This document shows, in pieces, positions 55,032 through 63,843 of a stretch of 64,000 nucleotides of DNA. The notes below the pieces were generated by a model. That model saw only the letters and a list, made by a program, of their open reading frames with translations, ran no database searches and was not told where the DNA came from. The position numbers were made by a program, and so were the translations under genes. Origin of the DNA: CAZCTC01 sp964501335 (GTDB lineage: Bacteria > Chloroflexota > Anaerolineae > B4-G1 > SLSP01); NCBI GenBank assembly GCA_964501335.1, contig CAZCTC010000037.1, positions 10,951 to 74,950 on the forward strand, given 5' to 3'. Position 1 is the first letter of the stretch; every line of letters begins with the position of its first letter.

Positions 55032-55145
55032 GTCCATAATTTCGGCGGCTTCAGAAAGCCGCCGAAATTATGGACAAAAAAAATAACTCTCTCTGCCTGT
55101 CCAGCGCGTCACTTCGATCCGAACAAAAACCTTTTGCGGAACGCT
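55032..55145 (-). repeat. Two-hairpin repeat element, reverse tail but flipped loop
   Basis: A perfect 20-bp stem (55032-55051 with 55056-55075), 8 nt after the permease stop. The loop is CAGA in + orientation although the tail is reversed, so the hairpin is inverted relative to the other reverse copies. Confidence 0.88.
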
Positions 55146-55222
55146 AAGGGGATACCCCCCATATCAAGCAACTTAAGCCATTTACAACAGCAATCACCCG
55201 GAAAAGGGGGAAAGAAAAAGCC

Positions 55223-55327
55223 CATTTTTTCGCGCGCCGTCTGCGGCACGCGAAAAAATGAATAAAAAAACTCTCTCCCGTTCCAGCGCGTCATGTTTTA
55301 CGGGGAAAGGGCCATTTGCGGGACGCT
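55223..55327 (-). repeat. Two-hairpin repeat element, reverse
   Basis: A 17-bp stem with one mismatch (55223-55239 with 55244-55260), loop TCTG, then the reverse tail to GCGGGACGCT. It lies about 80 nt after the previous copy. Confidence 0.87.
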
Positions 55328-55356
55328 ATAAGGCCAGGATCTACCAGCGCAGCGCC

Positions 55357-56754
55357 TTAAGTTGCCTGATAAGGGAATACCCCCCGCGCAGGTCGAGGCT
55401 CCTTAACCGGCCGCCCGTCGAACCTTAACATATCGCTCATCAATCCACACACCGCCACCACCCCGGCCCCAATCAACAGCAGTGCCATCAACACTGGAAC
55501 ATCAGTGCTATATACAGCCAGATAGAAAAGCCACCCCACCCCATTCCAGGGAAAAATCGTTTCGACCAGGATGGCGCTGCTGAAAAAACCGGGGATCTGT
55601 CCCAGCAGGGTAAGCAGGATCGGCTTCATCACATTCCTCAGAGCATGCAAGATCACCGTCCTACGGGAAAGCCCCGCTGCCCGCGCCGCCAGGATATAAT
55701 CTGAGGCCAGCTCCTCCCGCAGTGTCCGACCGATCAAAGAACTCCAGACAGCCGCATAAGAAAAACTCAAAATGAGCGCCGTCAGCCCCAACTGACTTAT
55801 CCAATCGCCGGGATTTTGCGGAGCATAATGCATTATCTTCAGCGAATTGAAAACCGAAACCGCCAGCAGCGCCAGCCAGAAGACCGGCATCGCCGCCCCA
55901 AGAGATCCGAAAATCTTGATGATCCCCGCCGGCTTTGAATGCGGCCGCAGCGCCCCGAAAATTCCCAGGGAAAAAGCCGTCAACAACGCCAGCAGCACCG
56001 CCGTTCCGATCAAAAGAGCCGTATTTCCCAGCCGGCTCACAATGAGATCCGAAACAGGCAATCCAGTAGCGATGGTCCAGGACAAACCAAAATCCCAACG
56101 GATAACCCCACGGCGCTCCCCATGAAAATGGGCATACTCACCCAATAATCCCTGAGGACCGAAAAGCCAGCCCACCGGCACCCACCCATCGCCGGTCGGA
56201 CGTTCGGGAGGATCATTGACGATCCATTCCGTTGCCTCATCAGGAACGACCAGGGTATCGGAATAAATGCCCATCAGATCGACGGTCAACATATTCCGCG
56301 TCACCGTGAGCAAATTTCCGCTGAAAAGGCCCGAAGCGGGATCTCCGCTCGGCCTGAGCCAGATCCGCCGCGGCACCATTTCATAGCGGCCGGCCGCCCC
56401 TTCAGTCAAATCGCCCTCGATCCAGACAGGATAACCCGGCTTTGCATAGGCAAAACCCGGCGCCGCATAAAAACGCCCCGATTCCGGTAGTCGCCAACCC
56501 AGATACATCCATTCCGCACCCAACCAGTCATCGCCCACCAACCAGACCCAATAGCGCCCCCCCAGAGACTTATCGAGGCCAAAATGAGCCTTGATTCGCA
56601 AATACTCGGCCATAGTCCTGGGATCCCCCCGCCCCTGCCCCTTAAAAACCGGAATCTCACCTGCAATCAAATAAACCATGGCATAGATGACGACGGTAGC
56701 CAGGAAGACAAACGCCAACATCTTCGCAACCTGACGCCCAAAATAACCGATCAT
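55357..56754 (-). CDS. DppB-like ABC permease with large extracytoplasmic insert (copy 1)
   Basis: A 465-residue permease of the oligopeptide/nickel (DppB/OppB) type, starting MIGYFGRQVAKMLA at 56754 with GAGGTGGG upstream. The core, from about residue 235 on, contains SRLGNTALLIGTAVLLALL and the EAA-type loop ILAARAAGLSRRTVILHALRN. Between helix 1 and the core lie ~200 residues with LVGDDWLGAEWMYLGW and RWDFGLSWTIATGLPV, longer than usual. No binding protein, DppC or ATPase gene is near. Copy 2 at 57545 is paralogous and has the same 5' flank. Confidence 0.85.
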   Translation of the reverse strand: MIGYFGRQVAKMLAFVFLATVVIYAMVYLIAGEIPVFKGQGRGDPRTMAEYLRIKAHFGLDKSLGGRYWVWLVGDDWLGAEWMYLGWRLPESGRFYAAPGFAYAKPGYPVWIEGDLTEGAAGRYEMVPRRIWLRPSGDPASGLFSGNLLTVTRNMLTVDLMGIYSDTLVVPDEATEWIVNDPPERPTGDGWVPVGWLFGPQGLLGEYAHFHGERRGVIRWDFGLSWTIATGLPVSDLIVSRLGNTALLIGTAVLLALLTAFSLGIFGALRPHSKPAGIIKIFGSLGAAMPVFWLALLAVSVFNSLKIMHYAPQNPGDWISQLGLTALILSFSYAAVWSSLIGRTLREELASDYILAARAAGLSRRTVILHALRNVMKPILLTLLGQIPGFFSSAILVETIFPWNGVGWLFYLAVYSTDVPVLMALLLIGAGVVAVCGLMSDMLRFDGRPVKEPRPARGVFPYQAT

Positions 56755-56805
56755 CTCCCACCTCACTATCCTGAAAATAAACCTGCGGTGCAAAAAATCT
56801 TCCCC

Positions 56806-56885
56806 TGGGCGACCATAAAGGTCGCCCCTACAAAAACGATCTCCCGTAGGGGTACCCCTTGTGGGTACCCGACCCAGACAAATCG
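56806..56885. repeat. Dispersed repeat, copy 2 (partner 8757-8838)
   Basis: It shows the same GGGCGACCATAAAGGTCGCC and CCCGTAGGGGTACCCC segments in the same order as copy 1. Confidence 0.75.
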
Positions 56886-57064
56886 TCTATTTTCATTTTT
56901 CGGGGTGCCCACCCTTCATGGTCTTCTCTCTTGAAAATATGGCCAGAAAAGACTCCTCACAGATCGAAAATAGACACAAAAGACACAAAGAAAAATCAGA
57001 AAACTCCTCCCATCTTCTCTGCGATCTCTGCGTGCTCCGCGGTGAAATCTCTTTTTTCGCTTTG

Positions 57065-57171
57065 TAGCGCCCCGCACCCGGCCCTTTCTCCGTAAGATGC
57101 GCCGCGCGGGATGGAAGAGAGCTGTTTTGTTTATGTTTGGGTGCGCCTCAGAAGGCGCACCCAAACATAGC
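57065..57171 (+). repeat. Two-hairpin repeat element, forward
   Basis: A perfect 16-bp stem (57133-57148 with 57153-57168), CAGA loop; the tail includes GCGCCGCGCGGGATGG. Hairpin A is weak but present (CTTTCTCC with GGAAGAGAG). Confidence 0.85.
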
Positions 57172-57544
57172 CCTTTTCCAGATCCGTCCCGGCGACACAG
57201 CCTCTTACACCCTCCCCCTCACCCCATGCCGGCCGCGCATCTTCACAAAGAATCTCCTGAATGCGCGCTCCACCCGTACAACTACACGGGGGAGGGATGG
57301 GGAGGGGGCCAGGCGCACCAAAACATGTTTTTTCCAGAGCCACCCTCGCGACATGGGCTGTCTACTGTCTACTGTCTACTTTCTTTGCCCTTTTCCAGAG
57401 CCGCCCCAGCGACAGATCATCACGTTTTACGTTTCAGAAAATCTCCTCCCTTCTTCTCTGTGCCCTCTGTGACTCTGTGGTGAAATCTCTTTTCTCTCTG
57501 TGGTGAAATCTCTTCTCTCTCTATGGTGAAATCTCTGTTCTTTT

Positions 57545-58963
57545 TCACCCTTCAAGGGGCCGCCCCCGGATTCCATCGCCCATCAAGATAAACACCGCCG
57601 TCAACACAGCCAGGCCGAAAAACAGCGCCATCATCACCGCCCAATCATTTACATTCAACGCATCGAAAAACACCCGCCCCACACCCTGCCAGGAAAAAAC
57701 GGCCTCCGTCATCACCAACCCGCCCAAAAGGCCGGGAATCTGCAAAACCACCGCGGACCCTATCACCGGCAATCCACTGCACAAAGCCCGCCCCACCACC
57801 GCCCATTCGGGAAGCCCTTTCGCGCGGGCCGCCAGGCTGTAATTCGCTCCCAACGCCTTCCGCAACTCATCTCCGATCAAACGGCTCCAGGCTGCCATCG
57901 GAAACAGGCTGAGAACCACCATCGGCATCAACAAATGCACCGCCCGATCCCCCAGACTCCCGGGCTCCCACTGCAACCATCCTAACAGGCTACAAGGTAC
58001 AGGCGGCCGCACTGAATAAACGCTGCCGCCCGGCAGATAGGGCCATCCCGCCGCTCGCATCCCGACAAAAAAGACCATCACGGCCATGACCGCCAGCCAG
58101 AAAACCGGCGCCGCTGAGAAAAACAGATGCAAAAACCTGAAAACGGAACTCAACCGGGAATGCGGCCGCAACACCCCATAGATTCCGCCGGGGAAAGCAA
58201 CCAGCAGCGCCAGCAGCACCGCCGCCCCCATCAACAAAATCGAATTTCCCACCCTTGCCAGCAACAAATCCCTGATTGGCCGCCCCTGCGCCACAGCCCA
58301 GGACTTGCCGAAATCCAGACGCAACAGCCCCCGCCGTTCGCCGTGAAACCGGGCATAAACTCCCAGCAATCCCTCCGGTCCAAACAACCAGCCCACCGGC
58401 ACCCACCCGGTACCCGTCGGCCGGGGAGCCCGATCCCGCATCACCCATTCAGTCTTTGGAGTCCACAGAGTAGTTGTATGAGAAAGAAGGGGAAACAACC
58501 TCACCGTAATCGTCTTCGGAGTGGTCGCCATCAAATACCCCCGATCCACATCGTCGGGAGGCTCTCCCACCGGATTGACCCAGATTTTGTCGGCAAAAAG
58601 ACGCCATTCCTCGGCAACCGTCCCGCCATGCCATTTCACCCACACCGGCTCTCCTACATCAGGATTGAAATCCGCATAAAAACGCCCGCCGGCCGGAGGC
58701 TCCCAGCCCACATACATCCATTCGGCGCCCAACCAGTCATCCCCCAGCAGCCAGACCAAATAACGCAATTCCGGAGGTTTATCCATTCCCAGATAGCTCA
58801 ACATATATGCACAGGTTGGACAACCGGCTCTAGATCGCTCATGAGAAGACCGTGGGACCCAAAGTCCTCCGAGAGTCAAATACAAAAGCCCATAAAGGAC
58901 CGACATAAAAACCAACACCGCCAATCCCAGCTGCCCTATCCGCCGTATAAAATACCCGATCAT
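57545..58963 (-). CDS. DppB-like ABC permease with large extracytoplasmic insert (copy 2)
   Basis: A 472-residue paralogue of copy 1, starting MIGYFIRRIGQLGLA at 58963. It shares the VWLLGDDWLGAEWMYVGWEPP insert motif, GWVPVGWLFGPEGLLGVYA, and the permease core ending MTEAVFSWQGVGRVFFDALN. The upstream flank (about 24 nt, CATCTCCCACCTCACTATCC on the + strand) is identical to copy 1, so the pair arose by duplication including the 5' end. They may form a heterodimer in place of DppB/DppC. Two cysteines in the N-terminal loop (GCPTC) are unusual. No partner ATPase is nearby. Confidence 0.85.
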   Translation of the reverse strand: MIGYFIRRIGQLGLAVLVFMSVLYGLLYLTLGGLWVPRSSHERSRAGCPTCAYMLSYLGMDKPPELRYLVWLLGDDWLGAEWMYVGWEPPAGGRFYADFNPDVGEPVWVKWHGGTVAEEWRLFADKIWVNPVGEPPDDVDRGYLMATTPKTITVRLFPLLSHTTTLWTPKTEWVMRDRAPRPTGTGWVPVGWLFGPEGLLGVYARFHGERRGLLRLDFGKSWAVAQGRPIRDLLLARVGNSILLMGAAVLLALLVAFPGGIYGVLRPHSRLSSVFRFLHLFFSAAPVFWLAVMAVMVFFVGMRAAGWPYLPGGSVYSVRPPVPCSLLGWLQWEPGSLGDRAVHLLMPMVVLSLFPMAAWSRLIGDELRKALGANYSLAARAKGLPEWAVVGRALCSGLPVIGSAVVLQIPGLLGGLVMTEAVFSWQGVGRVFFDALNVNDWAVMMALFFGLAVLTAVFILMGDGIRGRPLEG

Positions 58964-59104
58964 CTCCCACCTCACTATCCTGAAAATAGCCCGTCTTAAG
59001 GTGCGACGCACTTTCTATCCATACAGCCATCGATTCAAACGATCCAACGTTGGAACAAGTCGCCTGTCCTTGCAAAACCATAGTGCGTTGCACCTCTTTG
59101 GAAA

Positions 59105-59220
59105 ATCACCTCTCCCGCCTCAAGTCCCTTCCCCATAAGATACGCCGCGCCGGGCAGGCAGAGAGTTATTTTGTTTATGATTGGGTGCGCATCAGAATGC
59201 GCACCCAATCATAGCCTTTT
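59105..59220 (+). repeat. Two-hairpin repeat element, forward
   Basis: A perfect 16-bp stem (59177-59192 with 59197-59212), CAGA loop. The stem has a unique T-A change (ATGATTGGG) compensated on the other arm. Confidence 0.87.
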
Positions 59221-59466
59221 CCAGAGTCGTCCAGTTGACGCGCTCTTACTCCCCCTCTCCCGCGCGCGGTGCGAAGCAGGGGGCCGGGGGGTGAGGGCCC
59301 TGCGCCCCCAAACCTGGCCCTTTTCCAGAGCCGCCCCGGCGACGCAGGCTGTCTACTGTCTACTTTCTACTGTCTACTAAATTAAATAGTGAAATCATCA
59401 CGATATGGTTCAAATAAACATAAATAGCATTTCACCCAAAAGAAGCTAAAATTCACCTGCCCCGCA

Positions 59467-59480
59467 CCGTCACATGACGG
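59467..59480. promoter_or_regulatory. Possible operator CCGTCA-CA-TGACGG upstream of GH5
   Basis: 6-bp inverted arms around a 2-nt centre, 37 nt before the GH5 start. The sequence differs from the LacI operator at 49329, so a different regulator would be implied. Chance occurrence is possible. Confidence 0.3.
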
Positions 59481-59517
59481 CACGGAGAAAACCAATTCCA
59501 CAAAGGACGGTCCTCTT

Positions 59518-61431
59518 ATGGCACATCCAACCCAAGGTCACTGGTTCCTCGATGCTCAAGGGCGCACGCTCCTGCTGCGCGGCGTCAACCTGGGCGGCAG
59601 CAACAAAGTCCCCTACCAACCCAACGGCGCCACCCATCTTCCCACCGACTTCGGGGATCATCGCACCGTCTCCTTCATCGGCCGCCCCTTCCCCCTCGAA
59701 GAAGCCGACGAACACTACAACCGCCTTCGCCACTGGGGCTTCAACTTCCTGCGCCTCCTCACCACCTGGGAAGCCGTCGAACATGCCGGCCCCGGCGAAT
59801 ACGATGAAGCCTACCTGGATTACCTTCACGCCGTCGTGAAAAAAGCCGGCGACTACGGCTTCTACGTCTTCATCGACCCCCACCAGGACGACTGGAGCCG
59901 GATGACCGGCGGTGACGGCGCTCCCGGCTGGACTCTGGAACTGGCCGGCTTCGACCTCTCCCGCCTGGACATGGCCGAAGCCGCCATCACCCAACAGGGC
60001 CGCAACCGCGCCGATTGGACCAGTCCCTTCCCCTACAGCCCGATGATCTGGCCCAACAGCCGCCCCCGACTCGCCGCTTCCACCCTCTTCGCCCTCTTCT
60101 TCGGCGGCAAACGCTTTGCCCCCGAATGCAAGGTCGGCGACGAGAACATCCAGCCCTTCCTGCAACGCCATTTCATCAACGCCATGCAGGCCGTCGCCGC
60201 CCGCCTGGGCGAATTCGATCACGTCCTCGGCTACGACAGCCTCAACGAACCCAGCGCCGGCTATATCGGCATTCCCGATTTGAACAATCCCTACCCGGTC
60301 TTCTTCGAAGCCCCCCAACTGACCGGCTTCCAGTCGCTCTACATCCCGGCCGGCTATTCCTGCGAAGTCCCCATGGTCAAAATGGACGGCTTGCAGCAGC
60401 GCACCGACGGCACCGTCATCCTGAACCCCGACCGCTTCTGCGCCTGGCGCGACCCCCAGGCCGATATCTGGCGCCGCCACGGTGTCTGGGATGTCGATTC
60501 TCACGGTCAGCCCCAACTGCTGCGCGCCGACTACTTCGCCGGCGTCTCCTTCGTCAAAGATTGCCTGGTCCCCTTTGCCCGCGACTACGCCGAAGCGATG
60601 CGCGCCGTCGATCCCGACGCCATGCTCTTCATCGAAGGCGAGCCCGAAGATCCCGAGCCCCTCCACTGGGAAGGCGACATCCCCGTGGTCAACGCCAGTC
60701 ACTGGTACGATGTGCTGACGCTCGCCACCCGCCACTACAACCCCGAAGCCTGCACCGTCTGGGGCGTGCACAACGCCACCGTCGAAGGGGCCGACGCAGT
60801 CCGGGAAGCCTTCGGCCAACAGATCGGCAACATCGTGGAGGAATCCCGCCGCTACCTCAACAACGCCCCCACCGTCATCGGCGAATTCGGCCTGGCCTAC
60901 AACCTCGACGACGACGCCGCCTATCACACCGGCGACTTCTCCCCCCACGAACAGGCTCTCACCGCTTACTACGACGCTCTCGACGCCAACCTGGCCCACA
61001 GCACCCAATGGAACTACACCGCCGACAACGACAACGCCCACGGCGATCAATGGAACGGGGAAGATCTCTCGATCTACTCCATCGACATCAATCCCGGCGG
61101 GGACACGGTCAACGGCCCCGACCGCGGCGGGCGGGCCGTCCGAGGCTTCTGTCGACCCCACATCATCGCCGCCGCCGGCGTGACAACCCACCAATCCTTC
61201 AAAATCGCCGACGCCGCCTTCGACCTGGAAATCGAAATCGACCCCGCCGTCGCCGCACCCACCGTCATCTACGTCCCGCGCCTGCACTACCCGCAGGGAG
61301 TCGCCGTCACCGTCACCAGCGGCTGGACCGAATACAGCCCCCTCACCCAACAACTGGAATGGTACGACGCCGCCCCCGGCCCGCAAAAACTGACCCTCAC
61401 TCCGAAAATCATAAAGAATGACAGGGAATGA
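59518..61431 (+). CDS. Glycoside hydrolase family 5 protein (endoglycosylceramidase-like)
   Basis: A 637-residue enzyme; AAAGGA lies upstream. It opens HWFLDAQGRTLLLRGVNLGG, typical of GH5 members near the endoglycosylceramidase group. The acid/base Glu is in YDSLNEPS (~residue 243) and the nucleophile Glu in TVIGEFGL (~residue 457). The last ~120 residues form the C-terminal beta-sandwich usual in that group. No signal peptide is present, so it probably acts in the cytoplasm on imported oligosaccharides or glycolipids. It belongs functionally with the sugar ABC genes and GH42. The exact glycan is unknown. Confidence 0.88.
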   Translation: MAHPTQGHWFLDAQGRTLLLRGVNLGGSNKVPYQPNGATHLPTDFGDHRTVSFIGRPFPLEEADEHYNRLRHWGFNFLRLLTTWEAVEHAGPGEYDEAYLDYLHAVVKKAGDYGFYVFIDPHQDDWSRMTGGDGAPGWTLELAGFDLSRLDMAEAAITQQGRNRADWTSPFPYSPMIWPNSRPRLAASTLFALFFGGKRFAPECKVGDENIQPFLQRHFINAMQAVAARLGEFDHVLGYDSLNEPSAGYIGIPDLNNPYPVFFEAPQLTGFQSLYIPAGYSCEVPMVKMDGLQQRTDGTVILNPDRFCAWRDPQADIWRRHGVWDVDSHGQPQLLRADYFAGVSFVKDCLVPFARDYAEAMRAVDPDAMLFIEGEPEDPEPLHWEGDIPVVNASHWYDVLTLATRHYNPEACTVWGVHNATVEGADAVREAFGQQIGNIVEESRRYLNNAPTVIGEFGLAYNLDDDAAYHTGDFSPHEQALTAYYDALDANLAHSTQWNYTADNDNAHGDQWNGEDLSIYSIDINPGGDTVNGPDRGGRAVRGFCRPHIIAAAGVTTHQSFKIADAAFDLEIEIDPAVAAPTVIYVPRLHYPQGVAVTVTSGWTEYSPLTQQLEWYDAAPGPQKLTLTPKIIKNDRE

Positions 61432-61493
61432 CCTTATCTCTGAGCAATTAAAACATTTTTGGCGTAAAAAATATTGCGCAAAAAAATAAATAA

Positions 61494-61535
61494 AAGGGGT
61501 TTTCGCGGGCAGCGAGCTGCCCGCGAAAACCCCTT
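61494..61535. repeat. Bare palindrome of the repeat family
   Basis: A perfect 19-bp stem (61494-61512 with 61517-61535), loop CGAG. The inner core TTTTCGCGGGC is shared with stems at 48869 and 63956. Confidence 0.85.
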
Positions 61536-61570
61536 AGGAACTCCTGACGATTATCCCAAAAGAAAAGCCC

Positions 61571-61677
61571 ATTTTTTCGGCGGCTTTCTCAAGCCGCCGA
61601 AAAAATAAATAAAGAAACTCTCTCTCCCCATCCAGCGCGTCGTTTCCTCACGGGAAAACGCCGTTTGCGGGACGCTG
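61571..61677 (-). repeat. Two-hairpin repeat element, reverse
   Basis: A 16-bp perfect stem (61571-61586 with 61591-61606), loop TCTC, then the reverse tail from ACTCTCTCTCCCCATCCAGC to GCGGGACGCT. Confidence 0.87.
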
Positions 61678-61816
61678 ACAATGTCGACCGCATAGACAGA
61701 GAAAAACGACCTCTGTGGTTAACCTGGAAAAGGTAAGAGAAAAAAGCCTGTGTTTTCGCATACCGGTTATGCCGGCATGCCCAAAATACCACTATATCCG
61801 TAAGGAGCACTACACA

Positions 61817-63823
61817 ATGAAACTCGGCGTCTGCTACTATCCCGAACACTGGCCCCAGGAACGCTGGTCCCAGGATGCCGCCATGATGCGGCAGGCCGGC
61901 CTCACCATCGTCCGCATCGGCGAATTCGCCTGGCAACTCATGGAACCCGCCCCCGGCCGCTTCACCTGGGCCTGGCTGGACCTCGCCATCGACACCCTCG
62001 CCCTCCAGGGCCTCCAGATCGTCCTCGGCACCCCCACCGCCACCCCGCCGGCCTGGATCTGCAAAGCCGATCCCGACATCCTGCCCGTCGATGCCCAGGG
62101 CCGCCGTCGCCGCTTCGGCTCACGCCGTCACTACTGCCCCAACAGCCCCGCCTACCGCAGCCACACCGAACGCATCGTCCGGGCCATGGCCATGCGCTAC
62201 GGCCGTCACCCCAATGTCATGGGCTGGCAGATCGACAACGAATTCGGCTGTCACGACACTGCCCGCTGCTACTGCGAACACTGCGCCGCCGCCTTCCGCA
62301 TCTGGCTGCAAAAACGTTACGGCACGCTGGAAAAACTCAACGAAGCCTGGGGCACCGCCTTCTGGAGCCAGGGCTATGCCTCCTGGAGCGAAATCGATCC
62401 GCCTTACCTCGCCATCACCGAACCCAATCCCTCCCACGTCGTCGATTACTACCGCTTCTCTTCCGATTCCGTCCTCGCCTACCAGCAGTTCCAGCAAGAT
62501 CTGCTCCGGGCCGGATCGGAAACCGGTAAATTTATCACCACCAACTTCATGGGCAACTTCCCCGACCTCGATTACCACGCCCTGGCCCGCCCGTTGGATC
62601 TGGTCACCTGGGATTCCTACCCCACCGGCTATGCCGAAATCCAATCCGAAACGCTCTACCTGCCCGACGAACCGCGCCCGGTCGATCCGGCCTATGACGC
62701 CGGCGATCCTTATGTCACCGGCTTCTGCCATGACATCACTCGGGGTCTCAAACAGCAGCCCTTCTGGGTGATGGAACAGCAGGCCGGCCACGTCAACTGG
62801 AGCCGCTATAATGTCGGCGTCCGCGCCGGCACGCCCCGTCTCTGGACCTGGCATGCCGTTGCCGGCGGCGCCGATGCCGTGGTCTATTTCCGCTGGCGCG
62901 CCTGCCGTTATGCCCAGGAACAGTTCCACTCCGGCCTGCTCAAACAGGATGCCACTCCTGATATCGGGTATGAGGATTTACTGGCCTTGGGGAAAGAAAA
63001 ACAACTTCTGGATGCCGTAGCCGCCGGACCGGTTGACGCCCGGGTGGCCATCCTTTCCGACTATCAGGATCTCTGGGCCCTGCAATTGCAGCCCCATCGC
63101 CGGGACTTCGGCTATCACCGCCACCTCTTCGTCTACTACCGGGCCCTGGCCCGCCGCGGCATCCCGGTCGATATCGTCTCCCCCGATGCCGACCTGAGCC
63201 GTTACCGCCTCATCCTGGCCCCTACCGCCTTCATGGCCGACGAAAAACTGGCCGCCACGCTCCAGATCTGCGCCGAACACGGAGCCACCGTCATGCTGGG
63301 GGTCCGCTCGGGCTTCAAAACTCCCACCAACATCGTCACCGACCAACCGCTGCCGGGCGCATTCCGCAGCCTGGCCGGCGTCGATGTGGCCGCCTGGCAC
63401 GCCCTGCCGCCCGAAGTGAGCTATCCCCTCAGTTCCGGCATTCCCGGCCTCAACGAAGACAATGCCGCCTTCTGGGCCGAAAAGCTGGTGCCTCTGGATT
63501 CCAAAACCATCGCCCTCGTCAGTTACGGCGACGGCCCCTTCAACACCAGCGCCGCCCTGACCAAACGATCCGTCGGCACCGGCAAAGTCTTCTATGTGGG
63601 CTGGTATCCTACTCCGGAACAGGCCGGCACCCTGATCTCCTACCTGCTCAGATCCGTCGACATCGCTCCGATAGCAGAGCCTCTCCCCGAGGGAATGCTC
63701 GCCCTGCATCGCAACGGCCACACCATCCTGATCAACTTCACCGAAAAACTGATCCACACCACAATCTATGGGAGGGCCGTGAGCGTCAACCCGAGGGACA
63801 TCAAGGTCATCCCTCCCGCATAA
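61817..63823 (+). CDS. Glycoside hydrolase family 42 beta-galactosidase-like enzyme
   Basis: A 668-residue protein. The start at 61817 has TAAGGAG 9 nt upstream; an in-frame upstream extension from 61715 lacks homology. The (beta/alpha)8 domain opens MKLGVCYYPEHWP. The acid/base Glu is in GWQIDNEFG (~residue 141) and the nucleophile in WVMEQQAG (~residue 320). The cysteine group GCHDTARCYCEHC matches the structural zinc site of GH42. The trimerisation domain (Glyco_hydro_42M) follows, then a short beta domain. No signal peptide is present. It cleaves terminal beta-galactosides (or related glycosides) from oligosaccharides, consistent with the importer upstream. Confidence 0.95.
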   Translation: MKLGVCYYPEHWPQERWSQDAAMMRQAGLTIVRIGEFAWQLMEPAPGRFTWAWLDLAIDTLALQGLQIVLGTPTATPPAWICKADPDILPVDAQGRRRRFGSRRHYCPNSPAYRSHTERIVRAMAMRYGRHPNVMGWQIDNEFGCHDTARCYCEHCAAAFRIWLQKRYGTLEKLNEAWGTAFWSQGYASWSEIDPPYLAITEPNPSHVVDYYRFSSDSVLAYQQFQQDLLRAGSETGKFITTNFMGNFPDLDYHALARPLDLVTWDSYPTGYAEIQSETLYLPDEPRPVDPAYDAGDPYVTGFCHDITRGLKQQPFWVMEQQAGHVNWSRYNVGVRAGTPRLWTWHAVAGGADAVVYFRWRACRYAQEQFHSGLLKQDATPDIGYEDLLALGKEKQLLDAVAAGPVDARVAILSDYQDLWALQLQPHRRDFGYHRHLFVYYRALARRGIPVDIVSPDADLSRYRLILAPTAFMADEKLAATLQICAEHGATVMLGVRSGFKTPTNIVTDQPLPGAFRSLAGVDVAAWHALPPEVSYPLSSGIPGLNEDNAAFWAEKLVPLDSKTIALVSYGDGPFNTSAALTKRSVGTGKVFYVGWYPTPEQAGTLISYLLRSVDIAPIAEPLPEGMLALHRNGHTILINFTEKLIHTTIYGRAVSVNPRDIKVIPPA

Positions 63824-63843
63824 ACATCTTTGGCCGTGGAATT

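Larger units (their letters stand above)
55025..55356. other. 332-bp convergent intergenic region with two repeat copies
   Basis: The two reverse repeat elements fill nearly all of it. No intrinsic terminator of normal polarity is seen. Confidence 0.7.
56755..57544. other. 790-bp intergenic region of repeats and decayed fragments
   Basis: It holds the partner dispersed repeat (56806-56885), CTCTGCG-type stretches (56960-57050), one two-hairpin element (57065-57171), two right-flank remnants without stems (about 57306-57375 and 57390-57415), and a tri-repeat GTGGTGAAATCTCT (57476-57538). No gene is seen. Confidence 0.7.
58964..59517. other. 554-bp divergent region upstream of GH5
   Basis: It contains the repeat element at 59105-59220, two right-flank fragments with TGTCTACT units to 59380, an AT-rich stretch (59384-59450) likely to hold the GH5 promoter, and an operator-like palindrome at 59467. 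No gene is seen. Confidence 0.6.
61432..61816. other. 385-bp intergenic region between GH5 and GH42
   Basis: It holds two palindromes (61494-61535 and 61571-61677) and, near 61740-61800, an apparently unique leader before the GH42 start. Transcription of GH42 may be by read-through or its own promoter; none is clear. Confidence 0.6.

Noticed and set aside
59470..61386. 638-codon minus-strand ORF opposite GH5
   Set aside because: Gly/Val/Asp-rich shadow of a C-ending-codon gene. GH5 has both catalytic glutamates and a ribosome site.
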